Shown: positions 46,714 through 56,082 of the stretch, in pieces | Layout: the number at the start of each line of letters is the position of its first letter | Numbering within the stretch: position 1 is the stretch's first letter | NCBI RefSeq assembly: GCF_016125955.1 | Contig: NZ_JADEVE010000336.1 | Location: forward strand, 186,001 to 250,000 | Direction of reading: 5' to 3' | Source: Acetomicrobium sp. S15 = DSM 107314 | GTDB lineage: Bacteria > Synergistota > Synergistia > Synergistales > Thermosynergistaceae | DNA length: 64,000 bases | Made by a program: the position numbers and the translations under genes | Notes under the pieces: model-generated | The model's database searches: none | The model's input: only the letters and a program-made list of their open reading frames with translations | What the model was told of the DNA's origin: nothing

Positions 46714-46746
46714 AAGCGGGAAGCCGAAAAAGCTTCCCGCTTTCTT
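46714..46746 (+). terminator. Intrinsic terminator between tRNA-Pro and rsmA
   Basis: Perfect 11-bp stem (46714-46724 with 46732-46742), 7-nt loop, then TCTTAATT. It ends only 17 bp before the rsmA start, so rsmA depends on read-through or an overlapping promoter. Confidence 0.75.
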
Positions 46747-46762
46747 AATTCAAAAGAAGGAT

Positions 46763-47599
46763 ATGGCCAGAAGACTTCATTCGACGAAGAGCAAGCTCGG
46801 ACAAAATTTCCTCGTAGACAAGAATATCCTCGACCAGATCGTGAAATTCGCCGAGGTCAACCAAGACGATGTAATATTAGAAATCGGAGCTGGGGAAGGT
46901 AACCTTACAAGGCTCCTCTTGGAGACGGGTTGTAGCCGCTTATATGCCGTAGAGATTGACACAGACCTGAAGCCTTTCCTAAAAACGCTTGAAGGGCCAC
47001 GCCTTGAGCTCATTTTTGGGGATGCCGTGAAGTTGGATTTTACCGCTCTCGCCCCCGCGCCGAACAAGGTAGTGGCCAACATACCTTACCACATAACTAC
47101 ACCGCTTTTGTGGCATATTCTGGAGGATTTGGCTCCAAAGGGGCTCTGTAGGATCATCGTCATGGTGCAACAAGAGGTCGCACGGCGACTTCAAGCCCAG
47201 CCACACTCTAAAGAGCGTTCTCCTTTGGGGATTACGCTTCAGGCTATGGGAAACGTGAGGACATTGCGCTCAGTGCCGCCTACAGCCTTTCGCCCTATGC
47301 CTAAGGTCAACTCAGCAATCGTTGAAATGAATATAAGCAGATGGATCGGGTTGGCCAATGACAGGCTATGGAGGCGTGTCCTACGCGCGAGCTTTTCTAA
47401 AAGGCGTAAAACCTTGGTTAACGCGTTAAGTTCTTGCCTTCCAATCGAAAAAAAGGTTCTCGAGGAGCTATTAAAGAGACAAAACTTAAGTCCTCTCGTT
47501 CGTCCGGAGGACCTGAGCATTGAAGACTGGCTTTATCTTCGAGACAAGCTTGAAGATCTCTTGCTTGGGGGTGAGAGGAAACCCACCCCCGATAATTAA
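46763..47599 (+). CDS. rsmA: 16S rRNA dimethyladenosine methyltransferase RsmA (KsgA)
   Basis: 278 residues. Methylates two adjacent adenosines at the 3' end of 16S rRNA during ribosome assembly. Motifs: GQNFLVDKNILDQI, SAM-binding LEIGAGEGNLTRLLLE, catalytic NIPYHITTPLLW. The ATG at 46763 has AAGAAGG upstream; a longer frame to 46634 only reads through the tRNA. Confidence 0.96.
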   Translation: MARRLHSTKSKLGQNFLVDKNILDQIVKFAEVNQDDVILEIGAGEGNLTRLLLETGCSRLYAVEIDTDLKPFLKTLEGPRLELIFGDAVKLDFTALAPAPNKVVANIPYHITTPLLWHILEDLAPKGLCRIIVMVQQEVARRLQAQPHSKERSPLGITLQAMGNVRTLRSVPPTAFRPMPKVNSAIVEMNISRWIGLANDRLWRRVLRASFSKRRKTLVNALSSCLPIEKKVLEELLKRQNLSPLVRPEDLSIEDWLYLRDKLEDLLLGGERKPTPDN

Positions 47600-47614
47600 G
47601 AAAACGCAATACCG

Positions 47615-47893
47615 CTATTTGTCCACTGCCTCCCTGAGGGCTTTGCCTGGCCTGAACGCCGGAACCGCCTTTGCCGGAATCTTAATGACCTGGCTGGGGT
47701 TCTGGGGATTGCGTCCTTGGCGAGCAGCGCGATTGCGCACCTCGAAGGTGCCAAAACCCACAAGTTGCACCTTTTCGCCCTTGGCGAGAGCAGACGATAT
47801 AGCGTCGAACACAGCTTCTACCGCCTCTCCGGATGCCTTTTTGCTAAGTCCAGTAGCCTTGGATACCGCATCGATCAAATCCACCTTCGTCAT
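47615..47893 (-). CDS. hup: HU-family DNA-binding protein
   Basis: 92 residues. Nucleoid protein that bends DNA. Begins [17 protein letters not shown] and contains the arm signature [21 protein letters not shown] at 47893 follows AGGAGGTG; an upstream ATG at 47914 overlaps that site. Confidence 0.97.
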   Translation of the reverse strand: MTKVDLIDAVSKATGLSKKASGEAVEAVFDAISSALAKGEKVQLVGFGTFEVRNRAARQGRNPQNPSQVIKIPAKAVPAFRPGKALREAVDK

Positions 47894-47954
47894 CAAGTAC
47901 ACCTCCTCACTCATGTTTTAGCTTACTTGTAGCAAGTACGCTCACTGGCTCCCA

Positions 47955-47983
47955 TTATTACCTGTTCATTCCTGTCAAGTCAA
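47955..47983 (-). promoter_or_regulatory. Promoter of hup
   Basis: Minus-strand TTGACT (47978-47983), 17-bp spacer, TAATAA (47955-47960), directly after the der stop. Confidence 0.6.
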
Positions 47984-47988
47984 GTCCT

Positions 47989-49311
47989 TTACCGCAATTT
48001 CGACCGCCTGCTGGCTTTTCTCCAGAAAAAGCGCAGAGGCGTTCCCTCAAATTCCCAAGCCTTTCTAAATAATTTATCTATATGACGTTCAAAGGTCTTG
48101 GGAACGAGATCGACATCGTTGACCGAAAAAGCGAACGTGGGAGGAGCTGTGCTCACCTGAGTGCATTTGACGATCTTAAGCTCCTTCCCCACCTTACTCG
48201 GAAGCGTCTGGAAAGTCAGAAGATCTCGTAACGTTTGATTCAGCTCTGCTGAAGGGATCTTCCTTTGCCAATTCTCGTGAATTTCTACAATGGCTGGATA
48301 AATTTTGTGGACGTTCATCCCGGTCTTAGCGGAGATAAAGAGCAATGGTGCGTAATCAACAAATTGCATGGCATCCCTGACTTCAGCAGTTAGATGGTCC
48401 AATGTCGTTCCATCTATCAGGTCGCATTTATTGACGATTAAGATGAGGCCCTTGCCCTTCTCTACAATCTGCCCCGCGATGCGTTTGTCCTGGTCTGTGG
48501 CATGCTCTGTGGCATCCATTACCAGGCAGACTACATGAGCTTTGTCTATAGCTCTCTGCGCTCTGAGCGTCGAATAAAACTCCACCGGAGAGTCTATATT
48601 GCTCCTTCGTCTGATGCCGGCGGTGTCTATAAAGCGAAAACGCCTGCCGCCGAAGACGATAGCGCTGTCGATCGCGTCTCTGGTGGTACCAGGAGATTCG
48701 CAGACCAATGATCTTTCCTGGCCGACAATGAGATTTAACAGACTGGACTTGCCCACATTGGGACGGCCCAATATGGCCACGGCGATCTCTTCATCTTCTC
48801 TGCCCTCTGCATATTTGTCCTCTGGCAGAAGCGAGATTATGACATCCAAAAGCTCACCGAGATTCCTGCTGTGTTCTGCGCTTATCCCTACTACATGCTC
48901 AAAACCGAGGTTTGAGGCTTCATATAAGGCTGAGTCATGCTTTGGATCGTCTAACTTATTGACGACCAATACGACGGGACGCCCTGTCTTCCTCAATAGG
49001 AGGGCGATGTCTCTGTCATCCCACGTGATACCTTGACGACCGTCGATGACGAAGAGGAACAGCTCGCTTTCTTCCATTGTGCGCATGACCTGCCTTTTAA
49101 TCCCTTCGACAAGCGGTTCGTCTGGATGCGTAGACAGCCCTCCTGTATCGACTATCTGAAAGCGCTCCCCCCTCCACTCTACATCGACATAAAGCCTGTC
49201 TCGTGTGACGCCAGGCGTGCTGTCTACTATGGATATGCGCCTTCCCGCGATCTTGTTGAATAGCGTGGACTTGCCCACATTGGGACGGCCCACTATGGCA
49301 ACGATTCTCAA
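47989..49311 (-). CDS. der: Ribosome-associated GTPase Der (EngA)
   Basis: 440 residues with two tandem G domains (GRPNVGKSTLF near the N terminus and GRPNVGKSSLL near 180; DTGG and DTAG switch II; NKLD and NKCD) and a C-terminal KH-like domain. Acts in 50S ribosome assembly. The TTG at 49311 gives the family's usual length; a longer frame overlaps priA. Confidence 0.96.
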   Translation of the reverse strand: MRIVAIVGRPNVGKSTLFNKIAGRRISIVDSTPGVTRDRLYVDVEWRGERFQIVDTGGLSTHPDEPLVEGIKRQVMRTMEESELFLFVIDGRQGITWDDRDIALLLRKTGRPVVLVVNKLDDPKHDSALYEASNLGFEHVVGISAEHSRNLGELLDVIISLLPEDKYAEGREDEEIAVAILGRPNVGKSSLLNLIVGQERSLVCESPGTTRDAIDSAIVFGGRRFRFIDTAGIRRRSNIDSPVEFYSTLRAQRAIDKAHVVCLVMDATEHATDQDKRIAGQIVEKGKGLILIVNKCDLIDGTTLDHLTAEVRDAMQFVDYAPLLFISAKTGMNVHKIYPAIVEIHENWQRKIPSAELNQTLRDLLTFQTLPSKVGKELKIVKCTQVSTAPPTFAFSVNDVDLVPKTFERHIDKLFRKAWEFEGTPLRFFWRKASRRSKLR

Positions 49312-49318
49312 GATTCCT

Positions 49319-51112
49319 TCACTCCCGCCGTATCTCGATCTTTGGGAAACCATTTCTCGACTGACCGATATGCATAAATGGCCGCAAAACCTCCCGCAAG
49401 CGACACAGTTGCTCAACCTTGACCCATAAGATGTCCTTGTCGGCTTCAGGATCATACACCGTTAAAGCCGCTTTCTTCAAGGTTGCCTCCAACTCTTTCT
49501 TGCGGCCGCGAGGGGAAGAGATCTCGACCAGATACACATATGGAGGCAAAGAAAGCTCTCGCCGCTCTTTGAGTTCGTCATCCCAAAAGACCTTCCATCC
49601 CCTGACAAGCCCTCTCTGCCATCCCTTACCGGGAATACGACTTTGGACTATCACTTCCCTCTCGTCGGGTTCGATCCCGCGCCAACATGAATCCCAAATC
49701 ATCCTGAAGGCTTGGAATTTAGCGTCGTAAGAGGGCCTGGAAGCCTCAGCATCCGCGTTCATCCACCCGATCAAAGAAACCTTGTGTATATCCAACAGAG
49801 AGAGGGCCAATCTCGAACCCACTATAAGGCCTCCATCCTTAAGGGCCGTGAGCATCTCAGTCAGCTTACGCTGCCTCTGTAGTTCTTTGTGCCACAAAAA
49901 CGTCGGGTGGCTTCCGCCCAATAAGGCATTTGCCGTATGGAAGAGGATATCCAGTCCCGGTCGGCGCCCCAAAATCAGCGAACTCCTGCACCGCGGGCAG
50001 AAGTCAGGCAGAGCGAGCCTCTCGCCGCACAACGGACAAAGCAGTTGCTCTCCCCTCTCACCCAACCTCATAGCAGCGCCGCATTTGGAACAAAAGAAAG
50101 ACCATCCACACTCCTCGCAAAACGCCTCCATGGCATATCCCTTGCGATCCAAAACCCATAAAACCGTCCGCTTTGCCTTTACCTCTTCCAGTGTGCGTCG
50201 GATGAGCAACTGATTTATCGGCAATGCGTCGGCAATGCCCGGATGATCAAATAGATGGGCTCTTTGAATTGAAACGAGACGGACTTTTCCCTTTGAAAGC
50301 TTCAGAGGTAGGGGCGAATGCCTCGCGTAGATCGCGCTGGATGGCATGCGCCCACCCAAGACGAAAGATGCCCCTGTGAGATCTGCTCTTTTGGCGACGA
50401 TATGCCTCGAATTGAAGTACGGCGCCATCTGCCACGTATGGGCGCCGCTGCATTCGTCGTCGATCACGATCAGATCGAGTGAGGGAAAGGGAGCGAAGGT
50501 CGCCGATGGAGATCCCACGACCAGCGAAACCTTTCCCAGCCGGACAGAAAGCCACGTTTCCCACGCCTTCTTACCGCCTCCGGCGGGCCAAAGCAATCCC
50601 TTTTCTTTTAACTCCGCCGGCAAGGCTTTCCAGAAGAGGTGAGCCTGTATTTGCTCTGGGAACAAAATCAGGGCATTGCCCCCGGCTTTTTCTAAAAGTT
50701 CGACATACTGCCCCCATCTGGTGACATCTCTCGGGGCATAGCGAAATGCCAGTTTGCCGCGGGTTGCCTTTGGCGCCACTTGGATGGACGTGCCCACAAG
50801 TTCTCCCTTCATGAGCGGTGCCGGTGACATTAGTTTGAGCACTCTTCCCAAGCTGCATAGATATGAAGCCGAAGCCCATTTGGCCAATTCCCAGAGCTCG
50901 AGGCCCAATGGTGGCGCGTCGTCCAAAACGGCCTCGACTTCGCGTATTTCACCCTCAGGAGGATGATCGGCCATCGATACCACAAAGCCTACTCGCTTTG
51001 TCTTTCTCAAGGGCACTACGACCCTGCAACCGGGATCTATCGGGCGCTCTGTGCGGTAGGTAAGGTTGTTCCACCAAAGACCTAAAAGGGCCACGTCCAC
51101 AAATGAACTCAT
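49319..51112 (-). CDS. priA: PriA-like primosomal protein lacking helicase motifs
   Basis: 597 residues. N-terminal DNA-binding part (VDVALLGLWWNNLTYRT) and the eight zinc cysteines (CEEC, CSKC, CPLC, CPRC, about 332-374) are conserved. The Walker A GxTGSGKTE is absent: the region before ALILFP has no GKT. The DEEH box reads DDEC (218-221), and the QVAGRAGR motif VI reads roughly IWDSCWRGIEP. It likely cannot hydrolyse ATP. Replication-restart scaffold is the best guess. ATG overlaps the coaBC stop (ATGA). Confidence 0.85.
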   Translation of the reverse strand: MSSFVDVALLGLWWNNLTYRTERPIDPGCRVVVPLRKTKRVGFVVSMADHPPEGEIREVEAVLDDAPPLGLELWELAKWASASYLCSLGRVLKLMSPAPLMKGELVGTSIQVAPKATRGKLAFRYAPRDVTRWGQYVELLEKAGGNALILFPEQIQAHLFWKALPAELKEKGLLWPAGGGKKAWETWLSVRLGKVSLVVGSPSATFAPFPSLDLIVIDDECSGAHTWQMAPYFNSRHIVAKRADLTGASFVLGGRMPSSAIYARHSPLPLKLSKGKVRLVSIQRAHLFDHPGIADALPINQLLIRRTLEEVKAKRTVLWVLDRKGYAMEAFCEECGWSFFCSKCGAAMRLGERGEQLLCPLCGERLALPDFCPRCRSSLILGRRPGLDILFHTANALLGGSHPTFLWHKELQRQRKLTEMLTALKDGGLIVGSRLALSLLDIHKVSLIGWMNADAEASRPSYDAKFQAFRMIWDSCWRGIEPDEREVIVQSRIPGKGWQRGLVRGWKVFWDDELKERRELSLPPYVYLVEISSPRGRKKELEATLKKAALTVYDPEADKDILWVKVEQLCRLREVLRPFMHIGQSRNGFPKIEIRRE

Positions 51113-52332
51113 CGCGCATAAGGAAGCCGCGTTGACGCTATCTCCCAAACGGAGTCTGCCACAGCTTCCTTGCTCCCACTAAGCTCCGCTATCACGCCTT
51201 TTATATCCAAAACTTTGACGACGTTGGTGTCCGAAGCAAAACCAGCTCCGGGCGCCGTGATATCGTTTACGACGATCATGTCGAGGCCTTTGCGGGTCAT
51301 CTTGGACCGTGCGTTCTCCAGAAAGTTCTCGCTCTCCGCAGCAAAGCCGATCAGCAGTTGATCCTGTCTCTTGTTTAAGCCCACCGCAGCGGCGATATCA
51401 GGATTTTGCACGAGTTTTAATTCGAGCTTCTCTTTCTCCTGACGCTTTATCTTTTGAGATTTTCTCTCTTCTGCTTTAAAATCACTTACAGCTGCTGCCT
51501 TTACAATCACATCTGCCCACGAGAGATGTTCCATCACCGCTCGGCCCATTTCTTCAGCAGAAGTGACCGAGACAAAGTGCGCCCAGTGAGGCTGAGGCAA
51601 ATTGACTGGACCAGAGATGAGCACTACCTCTGCCCCCCTATACCAAGCGGTCCTGGCCATGGCGTATCCCATCTTGCCGCTGCTCGGATTACTCAAAAAC
51701 CGCACGGGATCGATGAATTCCCATGTGGGGCCAGCGGTCACAAGGACGTGTTTGCCCTTCAAATCCTTTTGGGGGCAAAGGGATCGCCATGTCTCTTCCA
51801 AGACCACATCAATGCCGGGCAATCGCCCTTTGCCCTCGTACCCACAGGCCAGCTCTCCCTCCTCCGGCTCAAAGACGAAATACCCTAGCTCTCGCAACCG
51901 CCTGACGTGCTCCTGAGTGGCTTCATGTTCCCACATATGTACATTCATCGCCGGAAAGATGAGAACGGGAGCACGCGTGGCCAACAGCGCAGCGCCAAGG
52001 AGGGTTTCGGCTTCGCCCAGGGCGGCACGGCGCAATACGTTGGCAGTGGCGGGCGCCACAAGGGTCACTTCAGCCCAATCGGCCAATTTGATGTGAGGAA
52101 TTTTCCACCCTTCCTCCGGATTCAAAAAGTCCGATTGGCGCCAAACCTTCCTTTCCGCCAATGTTGACAGGACCAAGGGAGCGACGAATCCCTCTGCCGC
52201 TTCAGTTAAGATTACCTCTACTTCGCAGTTGTAACTTTTAAGCGCCCTCACAATCTGAGGTGCCTTATACGCTGATATCCCACCCGATATGCCGAGGAGC
52301 ACGCGGCGATTACTCTTCCACAGTGCCGCCAC
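51109..52332 (-). CDS. coaBC: Bifunctional phosphopantothenoylcysteine decarboxylase/synthase
   Basis: 407 residues. CoaC half: flavoprotein with [16 protein letters not shown] and [10 protein letters not shown]. CoaB half (from about 190): [21 protein letters not shown] and [10 protein letters not shown]. Catalyses two steps of coenzyme A synthesis. Start GTG at 52332, overlapping rpoZ. Confidence 0.96.
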   Translation of the reverse strand: MAALWKSNRRVLLGISGGISAYKAPQIVRALKSYNCEVEVILTEAAEGFVAPLVLSTLAERKVWRQSDFLNPEEGWKIPHIKLADWAEVTLVAPATANVLRRAALGEAETLLGAALLATRAPVLIFPAMNVHMWEHEATQEHVRRLRELGYFVFEPEEGELACGYEGKGRLPGIDVVLEETWRSLCPQKDLKGKHVLVTAGPTWEFIDPVRFLSNPSSGKMGYAMARTAWYRGAEVVLISGPVNLPQPHWAHFVSVTSAEEMGRAVMEHLSWADVIVKAAAVSDFKAEERKSQKIKRQEKEKLELKLVQNPDIAAAVGLNKRQDQLLIGFAAESENFLENARSKMTRKGLDMIVVNDITAPGAGFASDTNVVKVLDIKGVIAELSGSKEAVADSVWEIASTRLPYAR

Positions 52333-52582
52333 TGGGAATGCCGCCTCCTTCGTTCACTGGGCCTGGGTTGAGCGCAAACATGGGGATTCTGAAGGTGACC
52401 CTTCCTTCTGCCACTTCTTTGAGCGCCATGGAAATCAACTTTCTTCTCTCGTACTCTCCCGTCAAGATTTTGTCTTTCCTCGCGCTCAACTGATGGGCTC
52501 GCTTGGCTACGACGAGGGCGAGAATATATTTATTAGGTATCCTCCGCTCCCTGCATATTTTTCTCAAATCACAATAGATCAT
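52310..52582 (-). CDS. rpoZ: RNA polymerase omega subunit
   Basis: 90 residues. Contains the omega signature (NKYILALVVAKRAHQLSAR and KLISMALKEVAEGRV). Assists beta-prime folding. Located between gmk and coaBC, the usual order. Confidence 0.9.
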   Translation of the reverse strand: MIYCDLRKICRERRIPNKYILALVVAKRAHQLSARKDKILTGEYERRKLISMALKEVAEGRVTFRIPMFALNPGPVNEGGGIPSGGTVEE

Positions 52583-52588
52583 GCGTCT

Positions 52589-53164
52589 TCACCTCTCGTG
52601 TTTTCTATATTGTGCTATTATGCTTGCAAGCTTATCAACGGCTTTATTTATATCGTCATTTACTATGATATGGTCATAAGTAGCCGCGCTAGCTATTTCC
52701 TTTTGGGCATTATCCAAACGCACCTTTATGGCCTCCGGGGCCTCTGATCCGCGAGATAAGAGGCGCTCTTCCAAGGCGGTTTCAGAAGGTGGCATGACGA
52801 AGATCAACACTGACTCTGGCATCTGCTTTTTGACCTGAGAAGCCCCCTGAACGTCTATCTCCAATATAACATCGCAACCATCTTCCAAAGCCTTCTCCAC
52901 GTCTTCCCGGTTTGTGCCATATAGATTTCCGTGAACCTGAGCCCACTCGAGAAATTTCCCCTCTCGCAAGAGCTTTCTGAATTTGTCCTCGTCCACGAAG
53001 CGGTAATCCCAGCCCTCCCTCTCGCCTGGGCGCGGAAGGCGCGTGGTGTAAGAAACCGAGTAGACGAGGTCGGGGAAGCGCTCCAAGAGCTTCTTCCTGA
53101 GCGTACTCTTACCGGCACCGCTAGGGCCGGAAATGATGAAAAGGTGCCCTCTCCTTCGTTCCAT
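52589..53164 (-). CDS. gmk: Guanylate kinase
   Basis: 191 residues from the ATG at 53164 (GAAGGAG upstream). P-loop ISGPSGAGKSTLRKKL, GMP-binding VSYTTRLPRPGEREGWDYRF. Converts GMP to GDP. It overlaps remA by 44 bp. Confidence 0.96.
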   Translation of the reverse strand: MERRRGHLFIISGPSGAGKSTLRKKLLERFPDLVYSVSYTTRLPRPGEREGWDYRFVDEDKFRKLLREGKFLEWAQVHGNLYGTNREDVEKALEDGCDVILEIDVQGASQVKKQMPESVLIFVMPPSETALEERLLSRGSEAPEAIKVRLDNAQKEIASAATYDHIIVNDDINKAVDKLASIIAQYRKHER

Positions 53165-53408
53165 CCGTTTCTCCTTCAAATCGACGAGCGATTGTCTCCG
53201 GTAAAATCGCCGAGAGGACAACGTAGCCACTATCCGTTACTATCAGGGCTCGAGTCCTCCTTCCCTGGGTAGCATCCACAAGGCGCCCCTTCATCTTGGC
53301 TTCCTCCTTTAGTTTCTTAGCAGGGGCGGAATCGGCATGGATGATAGCTATTACGCGCTCAGCCATGACGACATTCCCAAAACCGATGTGGATCAGTCTG
53401 TATTCCAT
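53121..53408 (-). CDS. remA: RemA/DUF370 family regulator
   Basis: 95 residues. Begins with the family motif around HIGFGNVVMAERVIAI and continues KGRLVDATQGRRTRALIVTDSGYVVLSA. In Bacillus RemA is a DNA-binding activator of matrix genes; here it sits in the yicC-remA-gmk-rpoZ block, its common position. The C-terminal 15 residues overlap gmk. Confidence 0.93.
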   Translation of the reverse strand: MEYRLIHIGFGNVVMAERVIAIIHADSAPAKKLKEEAKMKGRLVDATQGRRTRALIVTDSGYVVLSAILPETIARRFEGETDGTKERAPFHHFRP

Positions 53409-53411
53409 GGC

Positions 53412-54305
53412 CTACTCCACATTCTGAACCTGTTCCCTCAGCTTCTCTAAGGCAGTCTTAGCCTCTACGACGAGCCAACGGATCTCCGCGTCTCTCACCT
53501 TAGAGGCCATAGCGTTGACCTCCCTGTTCATCTCCTGGATGAGGAAGTCGAGTTTGCGCCCCACTTCCTCATCCCCGTCGACGGAAGCTCGAAATCTCTC
53601 CGCATGGCTGCGACAGCGACTCAGCTCCTCTTCGATGTCCCAACGATCTGCCAAGAGCGCGACCTCCTGACTCAGGCGACCTTCATCTAAAACTTCAAGC
53701 CCTTCCACGACTTGACGCAAACGACTTTTCATGGCATCGATGGTCGAATCCTTAGCAATGGGCCACCGTTTTTTAATAATAGCAATAATTTCTTCGAATC
53801 TTTCTAAATGCTTCAAGAGATCTCGATAGATGTTTCTACCCTCTGCCAACCGCATTTCCTGCCATCGCAATACAGCTACTCTTGTTAAGCCTTCGACAGC
53901 CTTCTGGATCTCTTCCTTCCGCGCCTCCTCCTCTTTAGAGGAGACGACTACCACTCCTGGCAGGTTTACGAGTTGTTCAAGACGAATCTCCTCCAGCAGC
54001 TTGAGCCGGTAGTGCACCTCGCTGAGATGGCGGTAATATTTCTCAAGCACTTCATCGTCGATTTTGGCGAGCTCAAAAGCCGGTGCCCAGACGACCGCCA
54101 GGCGAACCTGTGCTCTCCCTCGCTTAAAGAAGCCGCGAACAATATCCTGAATGATATATTCTAAATGAGAAAGCTCCTTCGGCAGGCTGACCGATATTTC
54201 TTTGTGACGGGCGTTCGTGCTCGAGATCGTGATTGTGGCCGAACCCCAATCGTGCTCCTCCGAAGCGCTTCCAAAACCTGTCATGCTCGACAGCATCGAT
54301 CTCAC
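53412..54305 (-). CDS. YicC/YloC-family endoribonuclease
   Basis: 297 residues. SMTGFGSASEE at the N terminus and the C-terminal GRKLDFLIQEMNREVNAMASK motif define the family, whose members are endoribonucleases. Start probably at one of the first methionines (SMTGFGS). In the remA-gmk operon. Confidence 0.92.
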   Translation of the reverse strand: MRSMLSSMTGFGSASEEHDWGSATITISSTNARHKEISVSLPKELSHLEYIIQDIVRGFFKRGRAQVRLAVVWAPAFELAKIDDEVLEKYYRHLSEVHYRLKLLEEIRLEQLVNLPGVVVVSSKEEEARKEEIQKAVEGLTRVAVLRWQEMRLAEGRNIYRDLLKHLERFEEIIAIIKKRWPIAKDSTIDAMKSRLRQVVEGLEVLDEGRLSQEVALLADRWDIEEELSRCRSHAERFRASVDGDEEVGRKLDFLIQEMNREVNAMASKVRDAEIRWLVVEAKTALEKLREQVQNVE

Positions 54306-54310
54306 CTGCT

Positions 54311-55456
54311 TTAACTGGATTTTACGAACAGCCTTTCGTGGAGATAGCTCACTTCCTCCTCGATGGCATCGAGAAGCGAGGGGATATTATCACCCCTAAG
54401 GGCGCTGATGGGAATAACCCTTTCTCCTTCGGCCACAAGGCGATTTACGATCTTGAGCGTCTCATCCCGAGAGAGCGCATCTACCTTGTTAAGTGCGATC
54501 ATCCGAGGGATTTTAGCAGCTCCTATAGCTGCTAATGTTTCGTCTATCACCTTAAGTGTCTCGGCCCATCTATCATCGGTTCCGTCCAACACCACGAGGA
54601 GAATATCCGCATTTTTTAACTCTTCTAATGTAGCCTGAAATGCAGCGATCAGGTCAGGAGGCAGTTTTCTGATAAAGCCAACCGTGTCGGAAAAGAGGAC
54701 ACTCGTCCCGTGCGGCAAGACAATTTTGCGCACTGTAGTATCTAACGTGGAGAACAACTGATCGGCCACCAATATGCTTTTATCACCGCTCAGTCTCTTG
54801 AGGAGCGTAGACTTACCGCTGTTGGTGTAACCCACCAACGATACGGTCGGAAGCCCAACCCTCTTTCGCCTCTTCCGTCGGTCCTCTCTCTGCCTGCGCA
54901 TGTTTTCTAATGTAGCGCGGATATTGTGCGTCCGTCGCATCAGCTTTCGGCGGTGGCGCTCAAACTCCGTTTCACCAGGTCCTCTCGTGCCTATGCCTCC
55001 CCCGGGGCGGGACATCTGCAACCCCAAACCCTTCAGACGCGGTATCTCGTACCGGCAACGAGCCAATTCTACCTGCAATTTCGCCTCAGCGGAGCGAGCT
55101 CTTGCTTCGAAGATCTTCATGATCACGAGGTGACGATCCCAAACCTCTAAACCGGTCAATTCGCCGATATTGCTCATCTGGCTTGGAGTGAGAGGGTCGT
55201 CGCAAACCAAGAGATTTGCGTCCATCGCCTCGGCTAAAACTTTAGCCTCTTCAACCTTGCCTCGACCCAAAAAATAGGCAGGATCTGGAGACCGCCGTTC
55301 TTGCAAAATTCGCCCCACTGGCGTGATGCCTAAATTCTTCAATAGCAGTTCCAACTCGCCGGCGAGCAGTTCGGCTTCTCGATCCTCTTGCGATCCCAAA
55401 ATTAGCAATAATGCCCTTTTGCTGTCTTTGTCTTGGATTTCCACAGGTCTTTTCAC
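54311..55456 (-). CDS. hflX: GTPase HflX
   Basis: 381 residues. N-terminal HflX domain with the glycine-rich GPGETEFERHRRKL, then the G domain: GYTNSGKSTLLKRL, FSDTVGFIRKLP, ALNKVDAL. Ribosome-splitting GTPase used in stress. It overlaps plsC by four bases. Confidence 0.95.
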   Translation of the reverse strand: MKRPVEIQDKDSKRALLLILGSQEDREAELLAGELELLLKNLGITPVGRILQERRSPDPAYFLGRGKVEEAKVLAEAMDANLLVCDDPLTPSQMSNIGELTGLEVWDRHLVIMKIFEARARSAEAKLQVELARCRYEIPRLKGLGLQMSRPGGGIGTRGPGETEFERHRRKLMRRTHNIRATLENMRRQREDRRKRRKRVGLPTVSLVGYTNSGKSTLLKRLSGDKSILVADQLFSTLDTTVRKIVLPHGTSVLFSDTVGFIRKLPPDLIAAFQATLEELKNADILLVVLDGTDDRWAETLKVIDETLAAIGAAKIPRMIALNKVDALSRDETLKIVNRLVAEGERVIPISALRGDNIPSLLDAIEEEVSYLHERLFVKSS

Positions 55457-56082
55457 ATTTCACCTCCTAACGTTTTAAGCTCTTTTATCAATTGCTCAAG
55501 TAAACGTCGTCTCGCCTCATTCGGCGAAAGGCTTAAAAAATTTAGGGGATCTAAAAGAGGGCCGAAGGAGACGGACATGCGAACCGGTTTAATGCGGCTG
55601 CTCCCGGGAGGCATGGCCAGATGGCTACCCCTCACGTATGCGGGCACAATCGGCACGCAACACTTGATAGCCAAATATGCCACCCCAGCTTCCAGTGGTT
55701 GAAGTTTGCCATCTTGCGAGCGCCCCCCTTCAGGGAAAATCAGGACACTTTGACCATCTTGTAAGAACTCTATAAATTTCTTGAGAACTGCGGCGCGCTT
55801 TAGACTATCATCCCTGCTAACCGGTACAGCACCTAAGGCCCTTATGATAGACCCCAAGACAGGAATGCTGAACAGTTCTCCTTTGGCGAGGTATCGCAGC
55901 CTCCGCGGAAAGGCAACGCCTACCAACACGGGGTCCAAATTGCTGCAGTGATTAGACGCCACGATTACGGGCCCTTCTGGCAGCTTTGGAGGGTTGCCGC
56001 AATTCAGGCGGTTATACAGCTTGAAAAATGTCCAACAAAGCGCTTTCGAAAAGCCGTAAAAAACTCTATCCATCGCCGCCAT
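55453..56082 (-). CDS. plsC: 1-acyl-sn-glycerol-3-phosphate acyltransferase
   Basis: 209 residues. Motif I NHCSNLDPV (HxxxxD), motif III FPEGGRSQDGKL, motif IV VPIVPAYVRG. Makes phosphatidic acid at the inner membrane. It follows cmk with a 17-bp overlap; the cmk-plsC order is common. Confidence 0.94.
   Translation of the reverse strand: MAAMDRVFYGFSKALCWTFFKLYNRLNCGNPPKLPEGPVIVASNHCSNLDPVLVGVAFPRRLRYLAKGELFSIPVLGSIIRALGAVPVSRDDSLKRAAVLKKFIEFLQDGQSVLIFPEGGRSQDGKLQPLEAGVAYLAIKCCVPIVPAYVRGSHLAMPPGSSRIKPVRMSVSFGPLLDPLNFLSLSPNEARRRLLEQLIKELKTLGGEM

Noticed and set aside
46634-46762. N-terminal extension of rsmA
   Set aside because: It translates the tRNA-Pro gene and the terminator; the ATG at 46763 has a ribosome-binding site and gives the family length.
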